Positions 1 to 5,961 of a DNA stretch of 64,000 nt are shown here, in pieces; position 1 is the stretch's first letter, and the number at the start of each line of letters is the position of its first letter. Where the stretch lies: the IMG/VR virus record IMGVR_UViG_3300032516_000004, positions 62,001 to 126,000 of that record. One strand, 5' to 3'. The DNA is from a virus. Position numbers and translations under genes: made by a program. The notes under the pieces were generated by a model, which was not told the origin of the DNA, did no database searches, and saw only the letters and a program-made list of their open reading frames with translations.

Positions 1-394
1 AATCCAAATATGGGTGCCGATTCTTTTGGAATAAGTATATAACGATCATATGACCCATATAGGTAACATAAAACAGTAGACCTAACCACAACCATTGCCA
101 ACAATGTGTGCCCTCGTGAACCACTATTCTAGCAACCGATGCATCATCTTCTGGTCCAACTTCATCACGATAAACCATAAATAAGAATAATCCAACTCCC
201 GCCCAATCCTTCCAGAGTTTATCATGCCACTTCTTCATCCGATAAGATAAACGAAATTTTACAAACGCACCACATCTACCAGTGTGAATGAAATCACCAG
301 ACCAATACCCACATAGGGCATAGATCCAACATATCACGAGCGGAGCCACCCAATTAAATGATATGATAAAAAGAGTTGTTTGCCACCAATTCAT
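1..394 (-). CDS. Membrane protein with HExxH motif, 3' end outside window
   Basis: The frame is open from the ATG at 394 to the window edge, so only the first 131 residues are visible. Hydrophobic segments lie at about residues 6-30, 64-75 and 103-122, which suggests an integral membrane protein. Residues 93-97 read HEGTH, followed by Q at 100; HExxH is the zinc-binding signature of many metallopeptidases and also occurs in inactive membrane proteins. The start lies 2 bp downstream of the stop of the methyltransferase gene, so it is the last visible member of a leftward operon beginning near 1935. Peptidase activity is an inference from one motif; the downstream third zinc ligand would lie outside the window. 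Confidence 0.6.
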   Translation of the reverse strand, partial: MNWWQTTLFIISFNWVAPLVICWIYALCGYWSGDFIHTGRCGAFVKFRLSYRMKKWHDKLWKDWAGVGLFLFMVYRDEVGPEDDASVARIVVHEGTHCWQWLWLGLLFYVTYMGHMIVIYLFQKNRHPYLD

Positions 395-396
395 TG

Positions 397-927
397 TTAT
401 ACCTCATTACCCCAGTGATCCCAGTTTGAGCGTATTTCCCTTGCGAACATCTCAAGTCTAGGACTTGGACTTATACTTTCAAAATAAGCAAATGCCTCAT
501 CGGGTTTCTTGCTATGTCGAGTTCTTGTGGCAAATACCACTGATGGCTTTCTATTTATTGGTTTTGGCACCATCGCGGCACCACGTGTACCCAATAGACA
601 CAGTTCGTGAGATCCCATGATGTATCGACCAAGACCTTTTTGCAATTTCCCATTAGCGCCCATCTTGACCCACGCGATATGAGTTACATACCTAAACCCA
701 ATGTCTTTCATCACTACCAAGGCATCAGGAAGATGATTTAAGGTCACCCACATCCACAGATGGGCGTCCACATCAACGAAGTCCCAACACGGCGAATTTA
801 GAATGACACGTACAACGTCTGGGGTACGTAGAAGGTTGTAGTGCTTGTCAGAACCACGTTTTATTTTACCACCACCTGGTTCCCACCACGGTGGATCAAC
901 TACAACACATTTATACATAATTATCAT
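397..927 (-). CDS. MT-A70 family adenine methyltransferase
   Basis: A 176-residue protein with the DPPW catalytic motif at residues 11-14 near the N terminus, the hallmark of the MT-A70 class of SAM-dependent N6-adenine methyltransferases. The later WMWVT and HIAWVKMG segments fit the core strands of this fold. Phage members usually methylate adenine in the phage DNA, often giving protection from restriction. The start overlaps the upstream stop as ATGA; an alternative start at 918 (residue 4) would place the DPPW motif even closer to the N terminus. It is encoded with zinc-finger proteins on a leftward operon. Target sequence cannot be predicted. Confidence 0.85.
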   Translation of the reverse strand: MIIMYKCVVVDPPWWEPGGGKIKRGSDKHYNLLRTPDVVRVILNSPCWDFVDVDAHLWMWVTLNHLPDALVVMKDIGFRYVTHIAWVKMGANGKLQKGLGRYIMGSHELCLLGTRGAAMVPKPINRKPSVVFATRTRHSKKPDEAFAYFESISPSPRLEMFAREIRSNWDHWGNEV

Positions 928-1199
928 CCACGTTTAAGCTCATCTATTGCTGGATAAGCTTTACCACGTCCTGGTTTTCTAAACCATCCTTTCAAACCAT
1001 CTCTTGGTATATAAGTACCAAAACATCCTTGACCACATATGTCTTCAACATTACGTAATTTACGTGCGGCGTCTATTGTGATTTTACCACAAGCATTACA
1101 AAGCGAAGCCATTACCACCTTATTTTTAATGTGGACATGACCAGATTCATATTCGACGATAGATGACCCACATACCACACAATTTACTGTACTAGCCAT
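924..1199 (-). CDS. Small zinc-binding protein
   Basis: A 91-residue protein of unknown function. Two CxxC pairs (CVVCG near residues 7-10 and CNACG near 34-37) form a treble-clef or zinc-ribbon pattern, and a third Cys-rich stretch (CGQGCFG) follows around residue 53. I chose ATG 1199 because the region upstream of it overlaps the previous gene's end and the protein begins immediately before the first Cys pair. A longer open frame to 1253 exists but would overlap the upstream gene by about 60 bp. Its stop overlaps the methyltransferase start (ATGA), indicating translational coupling. Confidence 0.65.
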   Translation of the reverse strand: MASTVNCVVCGSSIVEYESGHVHIKNKVVMASLCNACGKITIDAARKLRNVEDICGQGCFGTYIPRDGLKGWFRKPGRGKAYPAIDELKRG

Positions 1200-1686
1200 T
1201 TTGCATCCCCGCTCTCTCACCAAGTTCCTTCCTCCACCAATATTGCCCTTCACCTTCTTGGCGAGCCCTAAAATTGGTATATCCTAGAGCCCAACGAATT
1301 GCATTCTTGAGCTGTTTGATTTGTTTCTTATATTCTTTAAGCCTTTTGGTTAAATACAAGTTATCAAATGGTTTTCCTTTGCCATAGAATACTTTGAAGA
1401 ATTCCTGGGCCGACAATTTACCATTATTATCAAATGTGAGGAATGGGACATCAATAAAATAGTCTGATTTTATGGTTGGCAAAATGTCATAGACACACCG
1501 CCATGAACATAGATGTAAATGCTTACATGCGTGATCCTGGGTAAACACTTTGATCTCTAAGTATTCTCGATCATCCTTATTGAAGTCAATTAGTTGCTTA
1601 CACCAATCGCAACCATATGTGGCCTCAGACATGATTTTACGACTTCCACACTTACATGTTTTATATTTTGCCTCTTTTATAAGCAT
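1192..1686 (-). CDS. Hypothetical zinc-binding protein
   Basis: A 164-residue protein I cannot assign. The N terminus carries CKCG and CDWC pairs about 15 residues apart, suggesting one zinc site, and further Cys/His residues (HACKHLHLCSWRC) follow around residue 55, a pattern seen in small nucleic-acid-binding phage proteins. The C-terminal third is basic and probably helical. The start at 1686 is supported by GGAGGT three bases upstream of the ATG; the open frame continues to 1713 without a better site. It lies in the leftward operon with a methyltransferase gene. Confidence 0.6.
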   Translation of the reverse strand: MLIKEAKYKTCKCGSRKIMSEATYGCDWCKQLIDFNKDDREYLEIKVFTQDHACKHLHLCSWRCVYDILPTIKSDYFIDVPFLTFDNNGKLSAQEFFKVFYGKGKPFDNLYLTKRLKEYKKQIKQLKNAIRWALGYTNFRARQEGEGQYWWRKELGERAGMQNG

Positions 1687-1722
1687 ATGACCTCCAAATA
1701 TAGGGAATTGCAAATTTTGTGC

Positions 1723-1935
1723 CTATGTCTCCCTATCATATTTCTTACAAGTATGGATTCGACCGTTTTGGTTAGCTAATCTCCAACCTCGTTCAGTTAC
1801 CACCCACTTTAAATATTTATGACCACAATATCTACATGTAAATGACCGTGGATATTGATCTTCTTGTTCACATTCCCATTCATTGTCCCAATTGTCCAGG
1901 GCATCATTGATAGCGTCGTCTGCCATATCGCCCAT
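1723..1935 (-). CDS. Small zinc-finger protein
   Basis: A 70-residue acidic protein with CRYCG near residue 34, a WVVTERGWRL segment and HTC near the C terminus. This arrangement (CxxC, conserved Trp, then H-x-C) is common in short phage proteins annotated only as zinc-finger-like. It is the first gene of the leftward operon; a second in-frame ATG at 1926 has a GGGCG just before it and is an equally possible start. Function is unknown. Confidence 0.6.
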   Translation of the reverse strand: MGDMADDAINDALDNWDNEWECEQEDQYPRSFTCRYCGHKYLKWVVTERGWRLANQNGRIHTCKKYDRET

Positions 1936-1968
1936 ATCCAGATATAGTTCTCCAGTAATTCTAATATA

Positions 1969-1996
1969 TTGCTAGCATGCCTGTAAGCTCTACTAT
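1969..1996 (+). promoter_or_regulatory. Candidate sigma70-type promoter for structured RNA and PLMP gene
   Basis: TTGCTA at 1969-1974 and TACTAT at 1991-1996 are separated by 16 bp and resemble -35 and -10 elements. Transcription would begin near 2003, just before the structured RNA at 2003-2173. It lies in the divergent gap between the leftward operon start at 1935 and the rightward unit. Judged by eye only. Confidence 0.4.
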
Positions 1997-2002
1997 TTTA
2001 TG

Positions 2003-2173
2003 CTTGATGGTTTAGTGCCACCGCTAGACTATTTAGTTTCACCCCCACTTGGTGGGGCGGCTGCTTCGGCAGTATATAAACTGTTCCCAGCCCGCAATTT
2101 CGCGAGCTGTAGAACAAGGTGGGATAACACCCGTACCCTTGGCATAGGGTACAAACGATCGAGGGGCTGCTCG
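2003..2173 (+). ncRNA. Omega-RNA-like (HEARO-like) structured RNA
   Basis: GC-rich, strongly self-complementary segment directly before an IscB-type PLMP coding region. Helices seen by eye: P1 2035-2039/2078-2082 enclosing P2 2043-2048/2052-2057 and P3 2061-2064/2069-2072 closed by a UUCG tetraloop; P4 2083-2086/2112-2115 with an inner 2093-2095/2102-2104; P5 2118-2121/2128-2131; P6 2133-2138/2147-2152; P7 2160-2163/2170-2173. The six-base P7 loop GGGCTG (2164-2169) is perfectly complementary to CAGCCC at 2088-2093, giving a pseudoknot. IscB genes are preceded by omega RNAs of similar size with pseudoknots that end at the start codon; here the RNA ends 3 bases before ATG 2177. Family assignment rests on position and fold, not on an alignment. 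Confidence 0.7.
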
Positions 2174-2176
2174 TGT

Positions 2177-3109
2177 ATGGGCCGGTCTCAGGAAATTATC
2201 GTCCTCGATTCGGAGCGACGATTTCTCGAGTATACGCGACCTGGGACTGCGAGATTGTTGCTAAAAGAAGGCAAAGCACGTGTTTTCTCTAGGCAACCAT
2301 TCGCAATAATGCTCTTACGCACGGTGTCAGCTGCCGAGATTAGAAGGAGAATAGTCATGCCAGCACCCCGTAATTTTACTGAGTATTTCCGTAACGAGAA
2401 GGATGTGTACGTTCAGAATCTTGCGAACGCACAGGTATCCTGTGAATTCCCTATTGGGCCTAATAGGGTCGAGGGATTCACGTTCCCACACAATCGGGAC
2501 CCCATCAATCTGACTCAACATATTCCATTTCATGCTATTAAAGATTCCATGGACTTTCGTAAAATGTTGAGCCGTAGACCCCCAGCCCTTCAACTTTTGA
2601 ATGAAGAAGAATATAATGCTTATTTTGAGAAAAGAGCATCACAACAGGGATTAAAAGATAGATCTGGGAAATTAGATATTGATGCGGCTATTGACTCGAG
2701 TGAGGAAAAGCGTCGTCGAACCGCAGATAAAAATCTTCGTGAGAATGTAACTGATAAAGACCCAGAACCCATACATGAAGTTATTGAAAGCGGTACCGGT
2801 CCCAAGGGTGCTACTCATTTTGGGGAACGTAACCGCGTAATGCCAAAAGAAGTTGTAGCAGAAGACGATATTATTAACCCTCGAGTTCTTCATCTTTGCA
2901 ATCAGGTAAAGAATGAGATTCCTGAAGAAGAAAGAATGCCTGCCAAAGACCTGCTTGATGAACTCCAGGGACTTCCAGATTTGAAACTTGATGATCTTGA
3001 GCATATTCGTGCTCATGGATTTTACAAAAGCGTGAAAAAATGGAGTAAACAGAAAATGTCTGAAATATCAGACAGTGAAGAAGCTGAAAACACTTCAGCT
3101 GACGAGTAA
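2177..3109 (+). CDS. IscB PLMP (RRXRR) domain fused to phage protein, long form
   Basis: A 310-residue reading. Residues 7-49 match the N-terminal PLMP/RRXRR domain of IscB: IIVLD, then ARLLLKEGKARV (25-36), then a PFAI segment (41-44) before the domain end; the PLMP tetrapeptide itself is replaced. In IscB this domain contacts the omega RNA. The RuvC, bridge-helix and HNH parts of IscB are absent: after residue 60 the chain continues in frame into a hydrophilic phage protein. ATG 2177 was chosen because the frame upstream to 2000 merely reads through the structured RNA. GAGGGG inside hairpin P7 could act as ribosome binding site, so folding may control translation. Whether the fusion is made, or only the short form from 2357, is unknown. 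Confidence 0.65.
   Translation: MGRSQEIIVLDSERRFLEYTRPGTARLLLKEGKARVFSRQPFAIMLLRTVSAAEIRRRIVMPAPRNFTEYFRNEKDVYVQNLANAQVSCEFPIGPNRVEGFTFPHNRDPINLTQHIPFHAIKDSMDFRKMLSRRPPALQLLNEEEYNAYFEKRASQQGLKDRSGKLDIDAAIDSSEEKRRRTADKNLRENVTDKDPEPIHEVIESGTGPKGATHFGERNRVMPKEVVAEDDIINPRVLHLCNQVKNEIPEEERMPAKDLLDELQGLPDLKLDDLEHIRAHGFYKSVKKWSKQKMSEISDSEEAENTSADE
2342..2356 (+). promoter_or_regulatory. Strong internal ribosome binding site
   Basis: AAGGAGA at 2344-2350 lies 6 bases before ATG 2357, the best Shine-Dalgarno match in this part of the window. It is read in frame as part of an Ile-Arg-Arg-Arg stretch linking the PLMP domain to the phage protein, so the same bases serve as linker codons and as an internal translation start. 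Confidence 0.7.
2357..3109 (+). CDS. Phage protein of unknown function, short form of the PLMP fusion
   Basis: A 250-residue protein beginning MPAPRNFTEYF with an excellent ribosome binding site. The N-terminal 110 residues look folded (VYVQNLANAQVSC, then FPHNRDPINLTQHIPFHAIKDSMDF), while the rest is rich in Lys, Glu and Asp and probably extended or helical (EEKRRR, EEERMP, SDSEEAE). I do not recognise the family; its position ahead of small envelope and virion genes suggests a structural or head-associated protein but nothing proves it. It shares its frame and stop with the PLMP fusion form, so two nested products are possible. Confidence 0.7.
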   Translation: MPAPRNFTEYFRNEKDVYVQNLANAQVSCEFPIGPNRVEGFTFPHNRDPINLTQHIPFHAIKDSMDFRKMLSRRPPALQLLNEEEYNAYFEKRASQQGLKDRSGKLDIDAAIDSSEEKRRRTADKNLRENVTDKDPEPIHEVIESGTGPKGATHFGERNRVMPKEVVAEDDIINPRVLHLCNQVKNEIPEEERMPAKDLLDELQGLPDLKLDDLEHIRAHGFYKSVKKWSKQKMSEISDSEEAENTSADE

Positions 3110-3113
3110 TACC

Positions 3114-3476
3114 ATGAATGAATTTACATGTCTTAGTAAAAAGTTAACTATTGCAGCGGCTGGTATTGAAACCATCGGATTAGAAACTGGATATCCATAT
3201 AGGAACTATACCGCTTGGGTATCTATTCCTACACTTGGTATTCTCAATGTGTCGGTTCAGCCAATGTTTGGTGGTTTTACTGATGGTGCCGCCACAACAT
3301 TTACGGCTGCAGGTGTAAAGAAGGCAAAACAAGCGACAACCGATGAGTTGCGACCATCTACTAGAGGCTATCAGTCAACTGATGGCGTTTTACCATTAAA
3401 GAGTGAAATAGTAATTACTAATAGTGGTGGAAGTCCAATCGAAGCCAATATATATTTATTGGCGTCACAAGGATAA
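3114..3476 (+). CDS. Hypothetical small protein, possibly virion surface
   Basis: A 120-residue protein starting 4 bp after the previous stop. Composition is rich in Thr, Ser, Gly and hydrophobic residues in alternating beta-strand-like patterns (LTIAAAGIETIGLETG, AWVSIPTLGILNVSV), and it ends in a strand-like ANIYLLASQG. This resembles small beta-rich decoration or fibre-type virion proteins but no family is recognised. ATG 3114 was chosen over the 3075 start, which lies inside the preceding gene in another frame. Confidence 0.55.
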   Translation: MNEFTCLSKKLTIAAAGIETIGLETGYPYRNYTAWVSIPTLGILNVSVQPMFGGFTDGAATTFTAAGVKKAKQATTDELRPSTRGYQSTDGVLPLKSEIVITNSGGSPIEANIYLLASQG

Positions 3477-3486
3477 GGAGATTGTT

Positions 3487-3837
3487 ATGACCGAGGAAAC
3501 TAAGAAGTCCACATTTAAGGAAATTGTTCAATTTGTTTATGGGTGGTTGAAGAAGATTAGTTTGCAAATATTTGGCGGCTTATTCATGGAACAGAAAAAC
3601 GGCGAGAAGCTGTGGGTTGCGTCCATGGGTAAGGTATCATTCTGGATTGTATTTGGACACTGTTTGTATATTTGGAATACTACCACCGAAGCCGTAATTG
3701 AAGGCGTAAATACTATTATGCGTGGTAATGTTAGTGACGGTGAACTTTATATTTTGATGACCCTAGTTGGATATCAGGGCGCTAAGCTTGGTAAAGCCAC
3801 TATCGTAGAAGGTATTGCAGCATTTAAAGGTAAGTAG
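3487..3837 (+). CDS. Membrane protein, holin-like
   Basis: A 116-residue protein with AAGGAG six bases before ATG 3487. Two hydrophobic segments (about residues 46-64, VSFWIVFGHCLYIW, and about 84-98, ELYILMTLVGYQ) and an amphipathic N terminus are consistent with a small membrane protein such as a holin. It is followed within 3 bp by a membrane-anchored coiled-coil protein and then an exported protein, an order seen in lysis cassettes; however, the endolysin gene is about 29 kb away at 32912. Holin function is inference from size, topology and neighbours. Confidence 0.5.
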   Translation: MTEETKKSTFKEIVQFVYGWLKKISLQIFGGLFMEQKNGEKLWVASMGKVSFWIVFGHCLYIWNTTTEAVIEGVNTIMRGNVSDGELYILMTLVGYQGAKLGKATIVEGIAAFKGK

Positions 3838-3839
3838 TC

Positions 3840-4178
3840 TTGAAAAACTACGGTCGCTGGATTGTTTTCGGTCTAGTAGCGGTGGGGATCATTACCCTAC
3901 TGCTACTAGTTGGGGTTAACAAGGACCTTAGACAACGCTTGATAGCATTGTTACTCGAACGTAAAGTTAAAACAGCAATTCAAGGCCTTCAAGAACAGGC
4001 CACAACTGCTAAAGCAAAGGCACAAGCTAATCAGATGAGTGCTGAAGAAGCCGAACGAGCTGCTAGAGTTACTGCGGACGCGATTGCTGAACAAAAGCTG
4101 GCCCTTCAATCAGAGTATAAGCAACAAGGATTAACTGCCAATGAGATTGCTGAGCGTTTTCGCGGTCTTGGTATTTAG
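3840..4178 (+). CDS. Single-span membrane protein with coiled coil, i-spanin-like
   Basis: A 112-residue protein with a TTG start 2 bp after the preceding stop. Residues 8-25 form one transmembrane helix with the N terminus presumably cytoplasmic, followed by a long Ala/Glu/Gln/Lys-rich segment typical of a periplasmic coiled coil. This is the architecture of an inner-membrane spanin or of phage structural anchors. The 3' end overlaps the next gene, which encodes an exported protein, by 38 bp; overlapping i-spanin/o-spanin pairs are known in phages. The next protein lacks an obvious lipobox, so the pairing is uncertain. Confidence 0.5.
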   Translation: MKNYGRWIVFGLVAVGIITLLLLVGVNKDLRQRLIALLLERKVKTAIQGLQEQATTAKAKAQANQMSAEEAERAARVTADAIAEQKLALQSEYKQQGLTANEIAERFRGLGI

Positions 4179-4608
4179 TTCTTCTGTTTATGCGCAGAAG
4201 ATCGATCGTGCTGAGATCACAAAGGCTGTTAAGGACCTAAAACCCGTTGTTGTTAAGAACCAGGGTGCTGATGGTATTTGGTTCTCTACTGGAGATGCTG
4301 AAAAATTGCTAAATCTAGTAGAGAAGAAATTACCACTAGCTTTAGACATTATTGACGCACAAGACCAGCAAATAACATCTTTAAATACTGCTATTAACCT
4401 TTATAAGCTTACCATCCAATCGTATAATGAATACGCAAATTATAATAAAGATATGTTAAATACTGCTCTTAAATACTTCCCGGAGCTTAGACCCCCAGAA
4501 CCACCATTTTATAAACAACCAGTAGTGGTGTATATTGGTGGTGTTCTTACAGGCGCTGCTATCATTGTGGTTTCTGCATACGTGTTAGACAAAACACACG
4601 TAAAATAA
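4141..4608 (+). CDS. Exported protein with C-terminal membrane segment
   Basis: A 155-residue protein whose first 18 residues form a Sec-type signal peptide (hydrophobic core LLSVFAVLVF, then SSVYA before the likely cleavage site). A helical middle region with heptad-like spacing follows, then a C-terminal transmembrane helix at about residues 128-147 (VVVYIGGVLTGAAIIVVSAYV). It would therefore span the periplasm and be anchored in a membrane. It overlaps the coiled-coil membrane protein gene; a lysis or spanin-like role is plausible but unproven. Confidence 0.55.
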   Translation: MRLLSVFAVLVFSSSVYAQKIDRAEITKAVKDLKPVVVKNQGADGIWFSTGDAEKLLNLVEKKLPLALDIIDAQDQQITSLNTAINLYKLTIQSYNEYANYNKDMLNTALKYFPELRPPEPPFYKQPVVVYIGGVLTGAAIIVVSAYVLDKTHVK

Positions 4609-4622
4609 TATAGCAAAAGTAT

Positions 4623-4651
4623 TTAAAGATATGATTATTTTGTGGTATTAT
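4623..4651 (+). promoter_or_regulatory. Candidate promoter before virion gene block
   Basis: Extended -10 element TGGTATTAT (TATTAT at 4646-4651) with a weak -35-like TTAAAG 17 bp upstream. It lies in the 60-bp gap before the structural gene at 4669. Eye judgement only. Confidence 0.3.
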
Positions 4652-4668
4652 TTGCCTAAGGACTGTCC

Positions 4669-5895
4669 ATGACTATCATAGGAGATATTGCGCAGGGTGA
4701 TACTGAGTTGGTATTAGAAAATACAGTCCAGAACATTAATGCAACATTTCAAACAGACAGTGATCCACCAACGCCAATAACTCCTCAAGCACTTTCTTTA
4801 CAGGTTACGGATCTTGGTGGTAATACACTGGTTGATGATATCTATTTACCACTTGCTCAAAGAGATCCAAGTCCACCACGAATTCTTAATCCATCATCGG
4901 GAAAATTCGCGTTTCCATTTGGTCTAGATAATGGTTCAACAGATCCACTAAAATATAATAAAACAGACCAGCATCTTGAATATTTATTTACTTGGCGGGC
5001 CGCTGTGATAGCGACTGTAAGAGCTACTGCAACTATACTACCATTAGATTGGGCTGCGGTACCTATTGGAACACCGGGTAATTTCATAACTATTGAATAT
5101 GTCAATCCTGGATTACCAAATCAGTCTTTAACACTAGTACGTGTTGGCTCAGCAATTCAGGTAAAATTGGCAACAAATGGTGTTGGGGCAATAACAACCA
5201 CTGCAAGTGATGTCATAACTGCAGTTCCGCTTGATGCATCAATTGCAGAAATAGTTACTGTAACACTCAATTCAGGACATTTACCACCGGATCCAGTTCC
5301 AGTTGCGGGGGCAACACCTTTAACTGGTGGTGTTGACGAAGATGGAAGTAGCACTGTCTGTGTGAGTGTTAAAGTTATTCCGCATCGACTATGTGCCCTC
5401 CTTAATAAATTCCGATTGATGATTGATAAGACACATAAATTTGTTGACAGTAATCCAAATGATCCTTGTTATTTGGGATATTCAAATGGACAATTGTGGC
5501 AATATTTATCAGGCGGCATGCAAATTATAAATTCATATCAACCATATGTATCATTTTCATTTAGTACATTCCCATATGGAACGTATGATTTTATATTATT
5601 AGAAACATCACTACTTGCTGGTTTACTCTCACAACAATTATTTGCCGTGGATACCGATATACCCCAATGGAACGACTCTGGGAATGCTTTCGTCTTATCA
5701 CATAGTCCCCAAATAGCTCAATATGTTAATTTCTTGTCTCAAAGGCTAGACAAATTAATACCTCAATTTAAGCTACATTTTGTAAACTCTGGTAGCATAC
5801 ACGTGCAAATGGGTCCCAACTATCGTCTTCAACAACTTATTGACGCCGCTCCTGGAGGCGCACTATTTAGGAATTTATACGCTAAGGTAATATGA
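4669..5895 (+). CDS. Virion structural protein
   Basis: A 408-residue protein in the structural block. A central stretch (about residues 125-225) has the GTPGNFITIEYV...LTGGVDE pattern that recurs in insertion domains of phage sheath and other virion proteins, and the C-terminal half contains aromatic, beta-rich sequence. I infer a head-tail or tail component but cannot name a specific role. Its stop overlaps the start of a 22-codon ORF (ATGA at 5892). Confidence 0.6.
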   Translation: MTIIGDIAQGDTELVLENTVQNINATFQTDSDPPTPITPQALSLQVTDLGGNTLVDDIYLPLAQRDPSPPRILNPSSGKFAFPFGLDNGSTDPLKYNKTDQHLEYLFTWRAAVIATVRATATILPLDWAAVPIGTPGNFITIEYVNPGLPNQSLTLVRVGSAIQVKLATNGVGAITTTASDVITAVPLDASIAEIVTVTLNSGHLPPDPVPVAGATPLTGGVDEDGSSTVCVSVKVIPHRLCALLNKFRLMIDKTHKFVDSNPNDPCYLGYSNGQLWQYLSGGMQIINSYQPYVSFSFSTFPYGTYDFILLETSLLAGLLSQQLFAVDTDIPQWNDSGNAFVLSHSPQIAQYVNFLSQRLDKLIPQFKLHFVNSGSIHVQMGPNYRLQQLIDAAPGGALFRNLYAKVI

Positions 5896-5960
5896 GCCTA
5901 CAAACTAAAAAGTGTGTATTGTATGATAAACGTAAACCATGGTTAAAGAAGGCGGCGTAG
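5892..5960 (+). CDS. Possible 22-residue peptide
   Basis: ATG 5892 overlaps the previous stop as ATGA and the frame ends with TAG at 5960, one base before the next start, so it exactly fills the intergenic space. The peptide (MSLQTKKCVLYDKRKPWLKKAA) is strongly basic. Tight coupling supports translation; it may equally be a spacer that keeps ribosomes moving to the next gene. Confidence 0.35.
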   Translation: MSLQTKKCVLYDKRKPWLKKAA

Positions 5961-5961
5961 C

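Noticed and set aside
2000-2176. N-terminal extension of the PLMP fusion protein from ATG 2000
   Set aside because: The stretch coincides with the folded RNA, gives Pro/Ser/Arg-rich text unlike IscB, and homologous domains start near residue M60 of that frame.
1969-3109. Complete IS200/IS605 (ISC-type) insertion sequence
   Set aside because: No TnpA transposase, no RuvC/HNH part of IscB and no recognisable element end on the right side; only the RNA and the first domain are present.
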